Assembly: GCA_028753945.1 (NCBI GenBank)
Contig: JAPNXP010000005.1
Span: forward strand, 124,001 to 188,000
Length of the DNA: 64,000 nt
From: Hexactinellida sp. DTS-2022
Taxonomy: Eukaryota; Porifera; Hexactinellida
Direction: 5' to 3'
Shown here one piece after another: positions 35,865 to 47,328 of this stretch. The notes under the pieces were generated by a model. The model saw nothing but the letters and a program-made list of their open reading frames with translations. It was not told the DNA's origin and searched no databases. Every line of letters starts with the position of its first letter. The stretch's first letter is position 1. The translations under genes and the position numbers were made by a program.

Positions 35865-38297
35865 ATGGCACTCGAAGTGGCAGGGACACACAGCCCTAAG
35901 GTTTGTATTCCCAGCTGTTTACCAATAAAATATATTTATAATATAATTTCAAATTACTTATATAGAGTTCAGTTTTTCAGTATGTGTATTCAGGCACTGA
36001 GAAAGGTCAGTTTTCCCAAGCTTTGAAATTGACCTTTAGAAAGTAAGCTTGGGCTTTTAGTATGGGAAAAAATCTGAACTCTACAAAGCTCAGCTCTATA
36101 TAAGCATTCTCATATAATTTAGTTGCAGCACGCGTCGTGTACGCACCAAGTGACATTCCTATCTCCCCCCAAGTATCTACGGAAGGCATCAGCTGACTCG
36201 GTACTGACGGGCAGACGGAAACTCCCAAAATCCCCCACGCGAGACTCGACTCTGTTCGACTTCTCAACTTCCCGACCCGAGTTTGAAGCCCCGAATTCCT
36301 CTGACTCTAGTTCGTCGCTAGGGACCCCCAAGCCGGTGTTCACGTTTAACGAAATTGAGTATGTTTATTTGTTTACTAGTTGTGTTTACTACAGTAGAAC
36401 CTCGTTAGTAGGAACACAGTTAATACGAATTTCCGGATAAGACGAACAAACAGTTCCACAAAATCAGGTCCCTACAATGGCTATTTAATGGGTATTACTC
36501 CGATTAATACGAACTCCGGATAAAGCGAACAAATTTTACCGTCCGTTGGTATTCGTGTTCACGAGGTTATACTGTATTTGTTTACTAATTGTTTGCTGTT
36601 TATTTGTTTACTAGTTGTTTACTGTTTATTTGTTTACTAGTTGTTTACCGTTTGTTTGTTGCATTTATTAGATTGGAATTGGAAACAAGGCCTAGAGATA
36701 GGAGAGTTAGTATTCTGAAATTAGAAAACGACGTTCCAACCGACCCTCCTGGTTGCCTACGTAAAACCAACAGTCTCAGTGAATTCCAGGATTATCCTGA
36801 ACTCCAACAGTTTACTATTGTAAGGAAATATATTTGTTTGTTTGTTAGTGAGCTAATTTATAAGTTAGTCTGTTTGTTTGTAAGTAAGTTAGTTAATTAG
36901 TCTGTTTGTTTGTTTGTTTGTTTGTTTATTTGGTTGTTTGTTTGTTTGTGAGCTAATTTGTTAGTTAGTCTGTTTGTTTGTTTGTTTGTAAGTTAGTTAA
37001 TTAGTCTGTTTGTTTATTTGGTTGTTTGTTTGTTTGTGAGCTAATTTGTTAGTCTGTTTGTTTGTTTGTAAGTTAGTTAATTAGTCTGTTTGTTTGTTTG
37101 TTTGTTTGTTTATTTGGTTGTGTGTTTATTTGGTTGTTTGTTTGTTTGTTTGTTTGTAAGAAAGTTAGTTAATTAGTCTGTTTGTTTATTTGGTTGTGAG
37201 CTAACTAGTTAGTCTGTTTATTTGTTTGGTTGTTTTTATGTTTGTGTGCTAATTTTTTCGTTAGTTTGTTTGTTTGTTTGTTAGTTAGTTAGTCTGTTTG
37301 TTTATTTGGTTGGTTATTTATTTGTTTTTGTTTGTTTGTTTGTGAGCTAATTAGGTAGTTAGTCTGTTTGTTTGTTTATTTGTTTGTGAGTTAGTTAGTT
37401 AGTTACCGTAGTCTGTTTGTTTGTTTGTTTGTTTGCGAGTTTATTTGTAAGAAAGTTAGTTAATTAGTCTGTTTGTTTATTTGGTTGTTTATTTGTTTGT
37501 GATCTAATTAGGTAGTTAGTCTGTTTGTTTATGTTGTTACTAACTACATATACCGTATAGCCTGATCCTGACTCGGTGTCCCTAGCAACGCCCAGGTATG
37601 TCTGTCGAGAGGACCCGAGTACCCCCAGGGGAGTGTCCCCCTCCTCCTCCTACGAGGCGATTAGACGCGTGCAGACATTCAACGACAGACAGGACAGACC
37701 CACCATGGAGCTACGGAGGATATCTACAAGTGTGTTGTTGTTTGTTAGTTTGTTTGTCTGTTGTTGTTTGTCTGTTTTTTGTTTCATTTGTTGTTTGATT
37801 GTTAGTTTGTCTGTTTGTTTGTTGATTGTTGTTTGTAACTTTGTTTGTATTTGTTTGTTTGTTGTTTGTTTTGTCTGTTTGTTTGTTTGATTCATTTGTC
37901 TGTTTGTTTGTTGTTTGTTTGTTTTGTCTGTTTGTTTGTTGTTTGTTTTATCTGTTTGTTTTGTTGTTTGTGAAGTTTTTTATAATTCCACTTCTCTATA
38001 GTTAACCTTCCTCCAACAGAGACATGGTATGTCCTCTTTATGTTTGTTGTTGTTGTTGTTGTTGTTGTTATTTGTTGTTGTTTATTCTCTTTTAGTTCTA
38101 TAGAATTCATTATGGCCCCAGATATAACGATGGTATGTTTACATCGAATCTACAATTCCCAGCTATAATATTGTTATTATTATTGTTGTTGTTTACTTCA
38201 GGGCTCTTGTTTATCAATCGATGGTCTTGGTAAATCCCTAGACTCAGATGTTTGGCAAGAAACTGTCTCACAACAGGTAAACAAATTTATTTACTAA
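35865..38297 (+). CDS. Serine-rich protein with repeated basophilic kinase sites, family not recognised
   Basis: Seven exons join in phase: 35865-35900, 36123-36358, 36672-36819, 37561-37729, 38002-38026 (a 25-nt micro-exon), 38096-38132 and 38202-38297; 248 residues. No domain was recognised. The protein is basic, Ser/Thr/Pro-rich and likely disordered, with several Arg-rich phospho-site-like motifs: LRKASADS, RRVSILKLE, LRKTNSLSEF, IRRVQTF and RRISTIN. These resemble PKA/CaMK or 14-3-3-type sites. The last exon reads SIDGLGKSLDSDVWQETVSQQ before a TAA at 38295. Splice signals and phase consistency support a real gene; introns are filled with (TTTG)n arrays. Its stop is 25 bp from the stop of convergent ELAC2, so the two 3' UTRs must overlap. 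Confidence 0.65.
36391..36575. repeat. MITE, family A, in the serine-rich gene
   Basis: CAGTAGAACCTCGTTAGTAG ... CACGAGGTTATACTG with the family centre 'acagttccacaaaatcaggtccctacaatggctatt'. This centre is shared with 47126-47292 and 49486-49660, which defines a subfamily. Confidence 0.8.
36825..37980. repeat. (TTTG)n-based minisatellite filling two introns of the serine-rich gene
   Basis: About 36825-37540 is a long imperfect array of GTTTGTTTGTTTGT with 'agttagttaattagtctg' and 'tatttggttg' inserts, the largest simple-repeat block in the window. A second block, 37735-37980, fills the next intron. Exon 4 (37561-37729) lies between them. Confidence 0.9.
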
Positions 38298-38322
38298 ATC
38301 AAAGGTGTTAATACTATGTTTA

Positions 38323-40539
38323 CTATTCCTCCAAATCCCACGAATCAATAGATTCCCATTGATAATCTCCTATTCTCATTTTGCTGGCTTCCCTAATATA
38401 CTTTGGTACGAAACTCCGCATGCTTATTTGTGCCTCAATAACCATTGGGAGTTGTGATAGCAGAAATGACATCATATCAAATGCTACTACCACATTACCA
38501 TTCACAAAGCACTGTTCAAAATCCGGCATCTTATTGTATCTGTGCGAGAAGTGAGTAAGCACTGTGTACTTTGCTCGCATGTCTCTCCCGATTTGAATCG
38601 CTTCTCGGGTTGTCGAGTGGCGTTTGTGTATCGCGTGACGCTCCAAACCCCGCCCAAACGTCGCATCGTGTATAAGCATATCCGCGTTGGCGCCTATTCT
38701 AGCTAGCTCGGGCACGGGACGAGTGTCCCCCGAATAAACCACTTTCCAGCCCTCTCTATGAACCATGGACATACCATGCGCATCGTAGCAGTGCGCAACC
38801 CTAACAGAGCTAATCCCTCTGAGACACAGTTCTGCGGCTACTTCCGGTTTCACACCTTTTATGATATCGCAAAGCTCCATCACCTCAATACAGAGATCCT
38901 CTACATTATGCGAATAGTAGCTCAGCTTACTCCTGATTATACTCGGTGCGAAAACTAACACATTTTCCCTCGTTACCCGTCTCCTCTCCTTTAGCAGCCT
39001 CATGATCCCATTGTGGTGGTCGGTATGTCGGTGAGATATAAATATGAACTTGAGGTTGGTTAATATCTCGCTAGTCCGCTCTCTAAACCGATCCCATATC
39101 TGCATATATGTTCCGGAACCACAGTCTAATAGGTAGCTATTTTTAGAACCGTCTATAATTAGCACAGAAGTTGAGTTCCTGTAGAAAGTGTTGCCAGCTG
39201 AAGCGGTCCCTAAGAACACTATAAGAGGGTCCCCTGCTCGAGGTGTCAAATCAGCCCTCTTGTTGTTGTTGTTGTTGTTGTTTATGATAGATTGGAAGTG
39301 TTCTAGAGGTGTTACCTTCCGCAACTGATTGTTGCTATTTTTGCAAGTGTTAACAAACACCCCAGGTGCTAATTGGCGCTCTAAAACATCTGTTTTATGG
39401 AACGCAAAGCAATCCTGTATATGCGTGTAGCATTCCTGCATAACTTCTGTCTGTGTCGGTATCGTAGCAACCTGGAAACTAGGAATGTCTAATTGTTTCT
39501 TGAATCGATTCAAATAGAACACACAATTATCAACAGCAATGTGCATATCTTCGCTCCCGTTCGGTAACCTAGGTACGCTCGGCTCAGGGTGTGTCTCTAT
39601 TGGATAGAAAGTGGGTGATACTATATTTAGAACGCACCTCATCTTATATCCGTATACCGGTGTATTGGGCTTGTGGTCTGATAGCACGATTAGGTGCTGA
39701 GTGGTTTTATTAAACCCCCGCATCCACTTTAGATAGGTGTCGCTGTATAGGACACATTGTGGCATTATGTGGACCACGACTTTAGGAACTTTCTCTTGTC
39801 TCTCTTGGATATTCCTGAATTCTTCATTCCCTACGATTGGCTGTACAAACGCCTCACTTGGACATTCTATAATTAGAAACGTGGGACCAGGTGTGGGTGT
39901 ACCTTCACACTCACTTCTACTCACATTCCTCCCGTCGGGTGATACAACGGGATTCCCTAATCTCAGCTGTTTCAGTAGTCTCGGACTCTTATCGATTCCT
40001 AGCGCTTCTAATCTCTCTATAAGCAAATCAGGCGGGTTGTCCCTTATCTGTGCGAAATAAGCAACTGTTGTATCCAGGTTCCCCCGCCCCTTTATAACGG
40101 GTATAGGCCGTATTGATATATCGCTGTCCGTATATACTACGTCACGTGATGACGCGTCAACTATATCCCAGTTCTCTCCCACATTCCTAAATACCCTTAG
40201 TGTCTCCCTGACGAGATTAGGCTTAGCGGTGTACACTTTGAAGCTGTTAGGTTTGCTAGCACTCATTAGCTCTGTGTCTGGAACCGTTCCGTAATTGGGG
40301 ACAGACACGAATCGCTCCCAAATAGGGTGCGTCACAAACACACCCTGGAGACTATCTATGGTATTAGGAATGTTCCCCTCGACGAATAGCCGGTCCACAT
40401 TCTCCTCGCAGTTAAACAGATACCGGTTCTTCTGAATGTCCAATAGAATCGTAGCCCCGGTGCCCCGCTTGCCCGCACCAACTATCCGCAAACAAATGTT
40501 AGACAATTGGTGCACAACTCGAATTCCTTTGGTAACCAT
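38323..40539 (-). CDS. ELAC2: Long-form tRNase Z (ELAC2), tRNA 3' processing endonuclease
   Basis: An intronless frame of 738 residues, the size of long tRNase Z. The C-terminal half carries the metallo-beta-lactamase core: FLGTASAGNTFYRN, the zinc motif SHRHTDHHNG (about residue 503), VVYSGDTRPVPEL, IHDATF with a following H-x-HST motif, and HFSHRYNKMP. The N-terminal half is the degenerate, non-catalytic MBL copy typical of the long form, including GAGKRGTGATILLD and FNCEENVDRLF. The enzyme cuts 3' trailers from pre-tRNAs in nucleus and mitochondria. An interdomain (AAC)n run encodes seven Asn (about residue 420, window 39258-39285), a microsatellite inside coding sequence. An N-terminal mitochondrial signal is not obvious. 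Intronless structure is unusual beside multi-exon neighbours and may reflect retroposition. Confidence 0.95.
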   Translation of the reverse strand: MVTKGIRVVHQLSNICLRIVGAGKRGTGATILLDIQKNRYLFNCEENVDRLFVEGNIPNTIDSLQGVFVTHPIWERFVSVPNYGTVPDTELMSASKPNSFKVYTAKPNLVRETLRVFRNVGENWDIVDASSRDVVYTDSDISIRPIPVIKGRGNLDTTVAYFAQIRDNPPDLLIERLEALGIDKSPRLLKQLRLGNPVVSPDGRNVSRSECEGTPTPGPTFLIIECPSEAFVQPIVGNEEFRNIQERQEKVPKVVVHIMPQCVLYSDTYLKWMRGFNKTTQHLIVLSDHKPNTPVYGYKMRCVLNIVSPTFYPIETHPEPSVPRLPNGSEDMHIAVDNCVFYLNRFKKQLDIPSFQVATIPTQTEVMQECYTHIQDCFAFHKTDVLERQLAPGVFVNTCKNSNNQLRKVTPLEHFQSIINNNNNNNKRADLTPRAGDPLIVFLGTASAGNTFYRNSTSVLIIDGSKNSYLLDCGSGTYMQIWDRFRERTSEILTNLKFIFISHRHTDHHNGIMRLLKERRRVTRENVLVFAPSIIRSKLSYYSHNVEDLCIEVMELCDIIKGVKPEVAAELCLRGISSVRVAHCYDAHGMSMVHREGWKVVYSGDTRPVPELARIGANADMLIHDATFGRGLERHAIHKRHSTTREAIQIGRDMRAKYTVLTHFSHRYNKMPDFEQCFVNGNVVVAFDMMSFLLSQLPMVIEAQISMRSFVPKYIREASKMRIGDYQWESIDSWDLEE

Positions 40540-41167
40540 GCGTTGCTAAGCACTGGATTGTGCTCTTTGATAATATAGTCTGTTTGTGTTAGGAATTATG
40601 GGAGTGTTATAAATACTGTAAACCTCGTTAGTACGGACACCAGGGGACCGTCAAAATACGTTCGTATTAACCAATATTATTTGTATTGAAAAGGCTTTGA
40701 AGGGGACTGAAATAGTGTTCGTACTACCGAGGTTTTACTATAATTGCAATGAAAGTACTGCCTTTATTCTTATTTAGGTAATCTCGGGTCTAACAGAGCG
40801 AGAAAAGAACCGACAATCTGCTATACATGGTATATCCCCTTAGTTAGTAGTAGTACAGTCAGGTTCTTATTATGAACATTCATGGGACCAAAAATAATTG
40901 TGTTCATAATAAAGAGACTTGATAATAAGTGAACTAAATTTAATACAAACCTTATGTAAGTTGTTAAATTGGGACCATAGGGCTTGTTCTTAGTGAAAAG
41001 TTTTTCATTTTAAACAACTTTATAGTTGGAATTATTAATATTAACATTTTGTTCTAAATATAGAACTTATTTGGACAGAACAAAATCACCTATTCACCTT
41101 GAGAGTTATGCTGAAGGTGAGTTATATTTAGTATCACTTCTCCTAATGAATAGCAACTTATAATATT

Positions 41168-41202
<35 letters not shown>

Positions 41203-41254
41203 GCTATCAAATCCCACTATATAACTACATAAATATACACTCGCCTATTTACAA
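40540..41254. repeat. Intergenic MITEs: family A and family B, and an (AAC)n tract
   Basis: 40617-40743 is family A (AAACCTCGTTAGTACGG ... CCGAGGTTTTACTATA). 40856-41025 is family B (CAGTCAGGTTCTTATTATG). 41172-41202 is (AAC)10. No coding sequence is seen between the ELAC2 start and the TRPM stop. Confidence 0.75.
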
Positions 41255-44200
41255 TTATACATACGATTTCGGTACACTCGATTCTTGTTTTTCGATATAT
41301 ACGGAAATATTACCTTTCTCAGTATCTTGCCTTGCCTTTTCCGCATACCTGTCTTCTCCAACTCGCTTCCAGTAATAATCCGCAAAAGTCAGTTCTATGT
41401 GCCATCCGAACGAAACCGCAGTTGTTCTGAAATTCCTAGAATTCTTCATGTTGCTAAACATTGTTTTTCGCCGTATGTTTTTCGTTTCCGCTTTTGCCTT
41501 TTCCTCATTTCGCTTGCTGATATCGCAGCACCACTTTATTGCCCGATATACGTATATTATCGTATTGAACGGGGCTGGAAAAAACGGCTTTTCCTTGTAC
41601 TCCTCAACTATTTCTATGAAATTCAGTAGGTATATGCTGACCGCGTTTTTCGCCACATCCTCATATATTTGTGAGAAGTATGCAATCATTAGATTGATTA
41701 GCAATACGTTTGCAATGAGAATCCATATTATTATTGCAATTAATGTTAGGAACTGAGTGGTTAGCCAGAAATTCCCTGCTGGAATACTACCGAAAATTGA
41801 AATTTGAGTCTCATTCGGAATCGTGATTAATTTGAAATTCCTAGAATCGAATTCTTCTAGGAAATAATGCCCGAATATTTGGAAAATCGGATAAAACAGG
41901 AACACAATAAACCTTTGAGTGAGCGTGTTTTCATCATTGAGATCGGTAGAGCTCATATTTGACGTCAGTGCCACTTCGGCAATGCCAAAGCAGAGCGCCA
42001 CTAACAGTATTATCACGAGGAAGTATAGCATGCGTTTGAAGGCAAACAAACACGTGTACACCAGTGGACCTATGCCAGGGAATATTAGGATATATTGGAA
42101 ATATCGGATATAGAATAGGGTTGAGAATAAACCGAAATATATCCGAACAAACAAGAAGATATCTTGGGAATCTTTGAACAGAAAGTATGTCGCCACAGAT
42201 ATAACGAACCCTATAACGATTATAATATCCAACAGATTCCAAATTGAGGACAAGTACTCAATAAGAGCAGCCTTGAAAACACGAATTTTATTCTTAACCG
42301 AATTCTCTTTTTTAGATACTCTCCTGTTTTTGTTTTTCTTCCTCAATAGGTTATTGTACTGATAGAACTCATCTAGATAGTTAGTTATAACGTACACTAT
42401 GTACACGTAGAAAATTACGTCACGTTCCACGGGAGTTTGTTCGTGCCAGTAGAAGCAAATTAGAAGAATAACCATACACAGAAATAGTGTGTAGAAAGTA
42501 ACGTGGAAAAAGAAGGTATTTCGAGGTGTTACAATTCGTTGCATTAAGTTCTCTAGTTTAGACCGTAAATTGTTTTCCTTCGTCTCATTTTTAGACTTGA
42601 CATCGGTTCCCTTCAATTTGTTTTTAGACCGTTCTTCGGTTTCCTTCGATTCATTTTTAGACCGAGCGTCGTTTCCTTTCCATTTATTGTTAACAAAGCT
42701 CGTTATACTCCGGTCAGAGAAGAAGTTCTTCAAACGAGCCTAAGAGAGGACAGGAGTCCGTTTAATTATGGGACAGTCCTTAAGTTTGTCAATCGATATG
42801 TCCCAATACGTACGTAAATACACTATAAAGGTATATTACACTAAATAGTAGTATGGTTAGTACGAAATTCCGTTTATACGACAAGCGGAGTCAAATGTAT
42901 ATAAGAATACCTCGGGACCGAGACAATATATAGTTATATGCAGTGGAAGCTCGTTAGTAGGAACACCAGGGGACCGTCAAAATGCGTTCGCCTTATCCGG
43001 AATTCGCATTAACTAATATAGCACTCGCCTGCTGAGCCAGTTCTATAAGCGTAATTCCGTTCCAGAACGGGAGTTCCTGATCGAATATCTCGTTTAGATA
43101 CAGCCCGTGCTTAAGAGCGGCGTTTAGCAGACTAATGGCGATGTTCTCGTATTTCCTGGCGTGCTCCTGCATGGTCTCGTGTTCCTCTTTCGATACTGAG
43201 GTGTCCTCCTTGAGAATCTTAGACATGCCGGTCATTATCTTAGAGGCGGCCAAAGCGTTACCGATCTGGAATATACCTAGAGCACAACAATGACAATAGC
43301 AAACACAATAACAACACCAACAATGATAACAATAATAAAAGATAACAAGAGTAACAATAATACAGTCAACTCTGGTTATAACGAAGTGCTTGGGACCTGT
43401 AAATTCCTTCGTTATAAGCGGATAATAATTAATGTATTTAGTTCTCTGGGGGAAAATCTCCATTTCGTTATAAGCGGTTATTTGGTTATATCCAACTTCG
43501 TTATAACGGGAGTTCACTATAACAACAACAACAACACAATAAAGACAACAACAACAACAACATACCTTTGTTGGTATGGTACACCTCTCCCTTATCGAAG
43601 TCCTGTTTCTGTACCCCCGAGTATTCCAGGAATAGGAGAGCCACGTCGAACTTGAGACACATGAGTGCCCACACGAACACATAATCGGAGAAATAGTACT
43701 TGTATGCTCGGTGGATAATCTCCTTTTCCGGATCCCCCCCAGTCTCCTCTGGCAATGGAACGTTTTCCGAAGGTGTCTCCCAAATGAACCCACCCCCGAA
43801 AATCGTCTCAAAAAATTTCTGTAGAAAGTCCCTAACCATTCTGTAGTTGGTTCCGAACTCAAACTTCTGGCCCTTAATAGCGAGGATTACTCGCGAGAAT
43901 AAATACACTTCTTGGGACGCCTTTTGGAATAAGTCTTCCACAACGTTTTCCCGTCTACTTATGACGATTTTCTGGAAAACATGATTGTTCACAATTGTCT
44001 CTACTACATCTCTATTACCGCTAATAAGTGCGTATCTAAATGTGCGGTCTATAATCTTAGCTGTTACCGGCTGTTTAAAATCCTCGTCTTCCAAATCGAA
44101 GTAGTTTAGTCTCTGCCCGATTAGGTCACTGGATTGTAGAAATATAGCCGGTGTAAGCGTGTTCCACTGTTTGAAATTAATGTCCCGATTCTCGAAATAT

Positions 44201-46782
44201 TTGTTCGCCATTGTTAAGATTAGGTTGTGCAGAGTTCTCTTCTTACTTTGCAAGTTAAAAATAGATTTCCAGCTTTCTGGGTATTGATCTCTCATCGGAC
44301 ACAGAACCTATAGGGGGTGATATTGGAACTGAAACTAACATACAATAAAACCAAAATACAGAAAAAATACAGAAATTCGATTTGAAACTCCATTTGAAAC
44401 TCCAATCCGCGATTAAGCTCTAAAGCGACATTTCAAATCAATGAAAGCGTTGCTAGAGGCAGGGAAACTATTGCCCTGCCTAACTACAGTTGGTTACAAT
44501 TGGAATGCCTACCTGAACCTTGAGGCTATTCGTTCTGAACAGCTGACCCGGGCCCAGACAGGGATCTGATTGGTTCAGCTCTACCATCACAGCTGGGATT
44601 CTCAGGAGCTGGGAAATATGCCAAATAACTTTTTCCTTCATTCTTTCTTCCGCGTTTTCAACCACCAACCACAGGGTCATGCCTACACACACAATTACAC
44701 TTGTATCCCAATAGTATAAGAACATGTCGGTTATAGGAACATCGTAGGGAATTGCACATACTATTCTTATAACCGGCATGTTCTTATAACCGGCATCTAC
44801 TGTATACAGATTAGTTAATTGAGTAATTTAAGGCACTTTAGAGGTGAGTTTATAAACATAAAGACTAAATCTAGGCGCACAGAAAAATTTTCCCTATGAA
44901 ATCCAGGGTATACTACCGAGTGTATTATAAAGCCATCTGTAAATACGCTCCTAAATTCCAGGGTATGCTATATAGCCATATTGTTGTTTACTTGTTGTTT
45001 ATAAATATCCCTAATCATTGGCACAGCTTACCCGAGTAGGGACTAATGGTCTCATTAAGGTGTTTCTGCTCCCTCAGGGTCAGGGTGGAGAGTTCACAGG
45101 GGGGATCGATATTCTCGAAATTAATAGGAACTCTCTTTCCTTTGAGGTCCTTTCGCATTGAGACCAGACCGGTCAAATGCATTCTTTTCCTGAGAGACTC
45201 GGTTAGTTCTTTCTCCTGTTTGTCAGCTTTGGTTAGAGCGTCTCCTACCATGTTAGCGAACGGCTGTTTGGCCCCGTCTGTGATTATCCAGGATTTGTTG
45301 CTTATTATCAGTTCCTTAAGAGTGTTACCTATTCACAAGAATAGGAATCTCGTTAGTACAAATCATAGGCCCCCCTGTCTTGAAATTAGTTGGAATAGTG
45401 AAATATAATAGGTTTTTAATTTGGCCCAAAATGTCAGGTTGCATAAAGCTTTCTCAGTAAATATACATCTTACTTACGTTATTAATTAAAAAATTAAGTA
45501 TGATTTATAATTATGTGTGAGGTAAAATATGTACAGTACCTAAACAGGGATTTATCCAGGAATTTTTATGACCAAAATATTGTCAGAGACCTGGCACCAA
45601 ATTAAGTGCCAACCCGGCACTAAATGGAATCACACTTTTGCTCCTCAACCGATGCCTGGCTGGCACCTATATAACCCCCTATGGTTACGCTTACCTAGGA
45701 TTGGAATGGAGGTTTGCGGCAGCCTCACATCGGCATCAAGTTCGTCCGGTAGATCCTTGAAATATATAATCTGGTTAAAGAACCTTACATTAGTCGGGAA
45801 GTTCAGTGTAGGCGGGCTCTTTTTATGCTGCATTTGCGTTAGTGCGTTTAGTATTGCCCGTGCCATATACTCATAATCCCCATCAGGGGCCGGTATGCCT
45901 AGCAAATCGTACTTATCCCGAGTGGCATTGAACTGTGGGACCATGCTAGTCATCTGAGCCTTCAAGTAGTGAGATTTCTGAGATATGTAGGAGGCACTCG
46001 AAGAGGGCATAGGGCGGGTTGGGACACATTCATCGTAATTCATTTCTCCCGTGTGTTGCGAGAAGAACACCACCATCTCTTCGTCTAACAACAGTCAAAC
46101 GTTATACGGTATATACAGGATATTATACAGGACTAGAATTGAACGCTCCTAATTGTCCTAGGGTCACTAGATTATGAATTTTATACGCCAAAAAGGTTGG
46201 GTTTGTATTAATCTATGGGGACTTTCGGCAGTTTTCGCGCTCCTAAACATCACATAACATAACCAAATTTATACGCCTCTAGGCGTATGCCCCGCTCCTG
46301 GATATAAAGTATATAGGGTATATGGCAACCGTTTTCCAGTAGAATGTTCTTATAACCGGCATGTTATTTTATCCGGCATGTTCTTATAACCGGTGTTCTT
46401 ATATCTGACATGTTCTTATATCCGGCATGTTATTATACCCGGTGTTATTATACCCAGCATTACTGTACGTACCTAGATTGATATCAGCCCCCTTGTTATC
46501 CGCTCCCTGTCTCGTGGCTGTTTGCTTTTCCTTAATACTTTTCCTCTGCATGTAGTACTTGCTCTGTCCTATAAAGTAATCGTACTCCCCTACATATGGC
46601 TCTATTGTCTCAGTACGCGGGCCATGTTCGTATTCAGCTCGCTTTATCTCTGCATGTGTCAGACTAGGAGTCACGGCGGCTGAGAATCTATTGGCCCCCC
46701 CCTGCTCTAAAAGGGGGTCCTGGGAGCTGGCCAATCTATGGGGGTTCTGAGGGAACTCGAATTTGTTGCTGCTGTCGCTCAT
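41255..46782 (-). CDS. TRPM-family cation channel
   Basis: Seven minus-strand exons join in phase: 46782-46473, 46084-45695, 45328-45032, 44682-44513, 44307-43566, 43276-43014 and 42739-41255; 1218 residues. The N-terminal half is a TRPM homology region: SNKSWIITDGAKQPFANMVGDAL recalls the TRPM 'WIITGG...VG' motif, and VLCPMRDQYPESW, TFRYALISGNRDVV and TLIELAQQASAIL follow the usual order. Exon 7 holds six transmembrane helices, a pore region (IFQIFGHYFLEEFDS) before S6, and the TRP-box region NLLINLMIAYFSQIYEDVA. A linker of repeated KNESKETEERSKNKLKG-like segments precedes S1. No C-terminal kinase or NUDIX domain is present. The family forms plasma-membrane tetramers; the gating stimulus cannot be read from sequence. 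The donor of exon 6 lies in a MITE. Confidence 0.88.
42939..43014. repeat. Half MITE (family A/H) at the donor of TRPM exon 6
   Basis: CAGTGGAAGCTCGTTAGTAG ... CGCCTTATCCGGAATTCGC then ATTAACTAATAT. In the TRPM sense orientation this reads ATATTA|GTTAATGCG, so the donor GT and perhaps the last codons come from the element. Compare 57625-57670, where an intact family member has the same wording. Confidence 0.65.
43363..43519. repeat. MITE, family C, in TRPM intron 5
   Basis: CAGTCAACTCTGGTTATAAC ... CGTTATAACGGGAGTTCACT with the family centre 'gagcttggg...ttccttcgttataagcgga'. (AAC)n tracts flank it on both sides. Confidence 0.85.
44704..44803. repeat. MITE, family D, in TRPM intron 3
   Basis: 'tataagaacatgtcggttataggaac ... 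aaccggcatctactgta'. A further copy, 46306-46466, is in TRPM intron 1 and carries three extra 'cttataaccggcatgt' units, i.e. internal amplification of its end. Confidence 0.7.
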
Positions 46783-46790
46783 TGGAGTTT

Positions 46791-47020
46791 GGTCCTATTG
46801 AGTTGTGTCTGTGTGTATATAGTACTGGTCCTATTGAGTTGTGTCTGTGTATATATATATAGACTGGTCCTATTGAGTTGTGTCTGTGTATATATATAGT
46901 ACTGGTCCTATTGAGTTGTGTCTGTGTATATATATATAGTACTGGTCCTATTGAGTTGTGTCTGTGTACAGTATATATATAGTACTGGTCCTATTGAGTT
47001 GTGTCTGTGTGTTTATATAG
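46791..47020. repeat. Minisatellite immediately 5' of the TRPM start codon
   Basis: GGTCCTATTGAGTTGTGTCT recurs at 46791, 46827, 46866, 46904, 46944 and 46987. Units of 36-43 bp differ mainly in the length of a (TA)n stretch. The first copy starts 9 bp from the TRPM ATG on the opposite strand, so the array should be in the TRPM 5' UTR or core promoter, and possibly in that of the divergent Rho GEF gene. Confidence 0.85.
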
Positions 47021-47125
47021 CATCAGGTATAGTAGGGTCTGGTGTCATATTACATATGGTCATATGTAGTTACAATTGCAGTTATTGCACTGATGTCCAT
47101 TTTTTGAACTCTAGCAATAACAAAT

Positions 47126-47292
47126 ACAGTAGAACTTCGTTAATACGAACACCAACGTACGGTAAAATGTTTTCGCTTTAACCGGAGATATATCCATTGA
47201 ATAGCCATTGTAGGGACCTGATTTGTGTCACTGTTTGTTCGTCTTGTCCGGAAATTCGTATTAACCGTGTTCGTACTAACGAGGCTACTGTA
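47126..47292. repeat. MITE, family A, upstream of the first Rho GEF exon found
   Basis: CAGTAGAACTTCGTTAATAC ... ACGAGGCTACTGTA with the 'attgaatagccattgtagggacctgattt' centre. It lies between the minisatellite and the acceptor at 47328. Confidence 0.8.
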
Positions 47293-47328
47293 GATAAATA
47301 CTTGTTATATGTTGTTGTTGTTGTTTAG

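Noticed and set aside
46791-47020. Regular repeats with spacers resembling a CRISPR array
   Set aside because: The whole unit repeats and differs only in (TA)n length, so there are no unique spacers; the context is eukaryotic.
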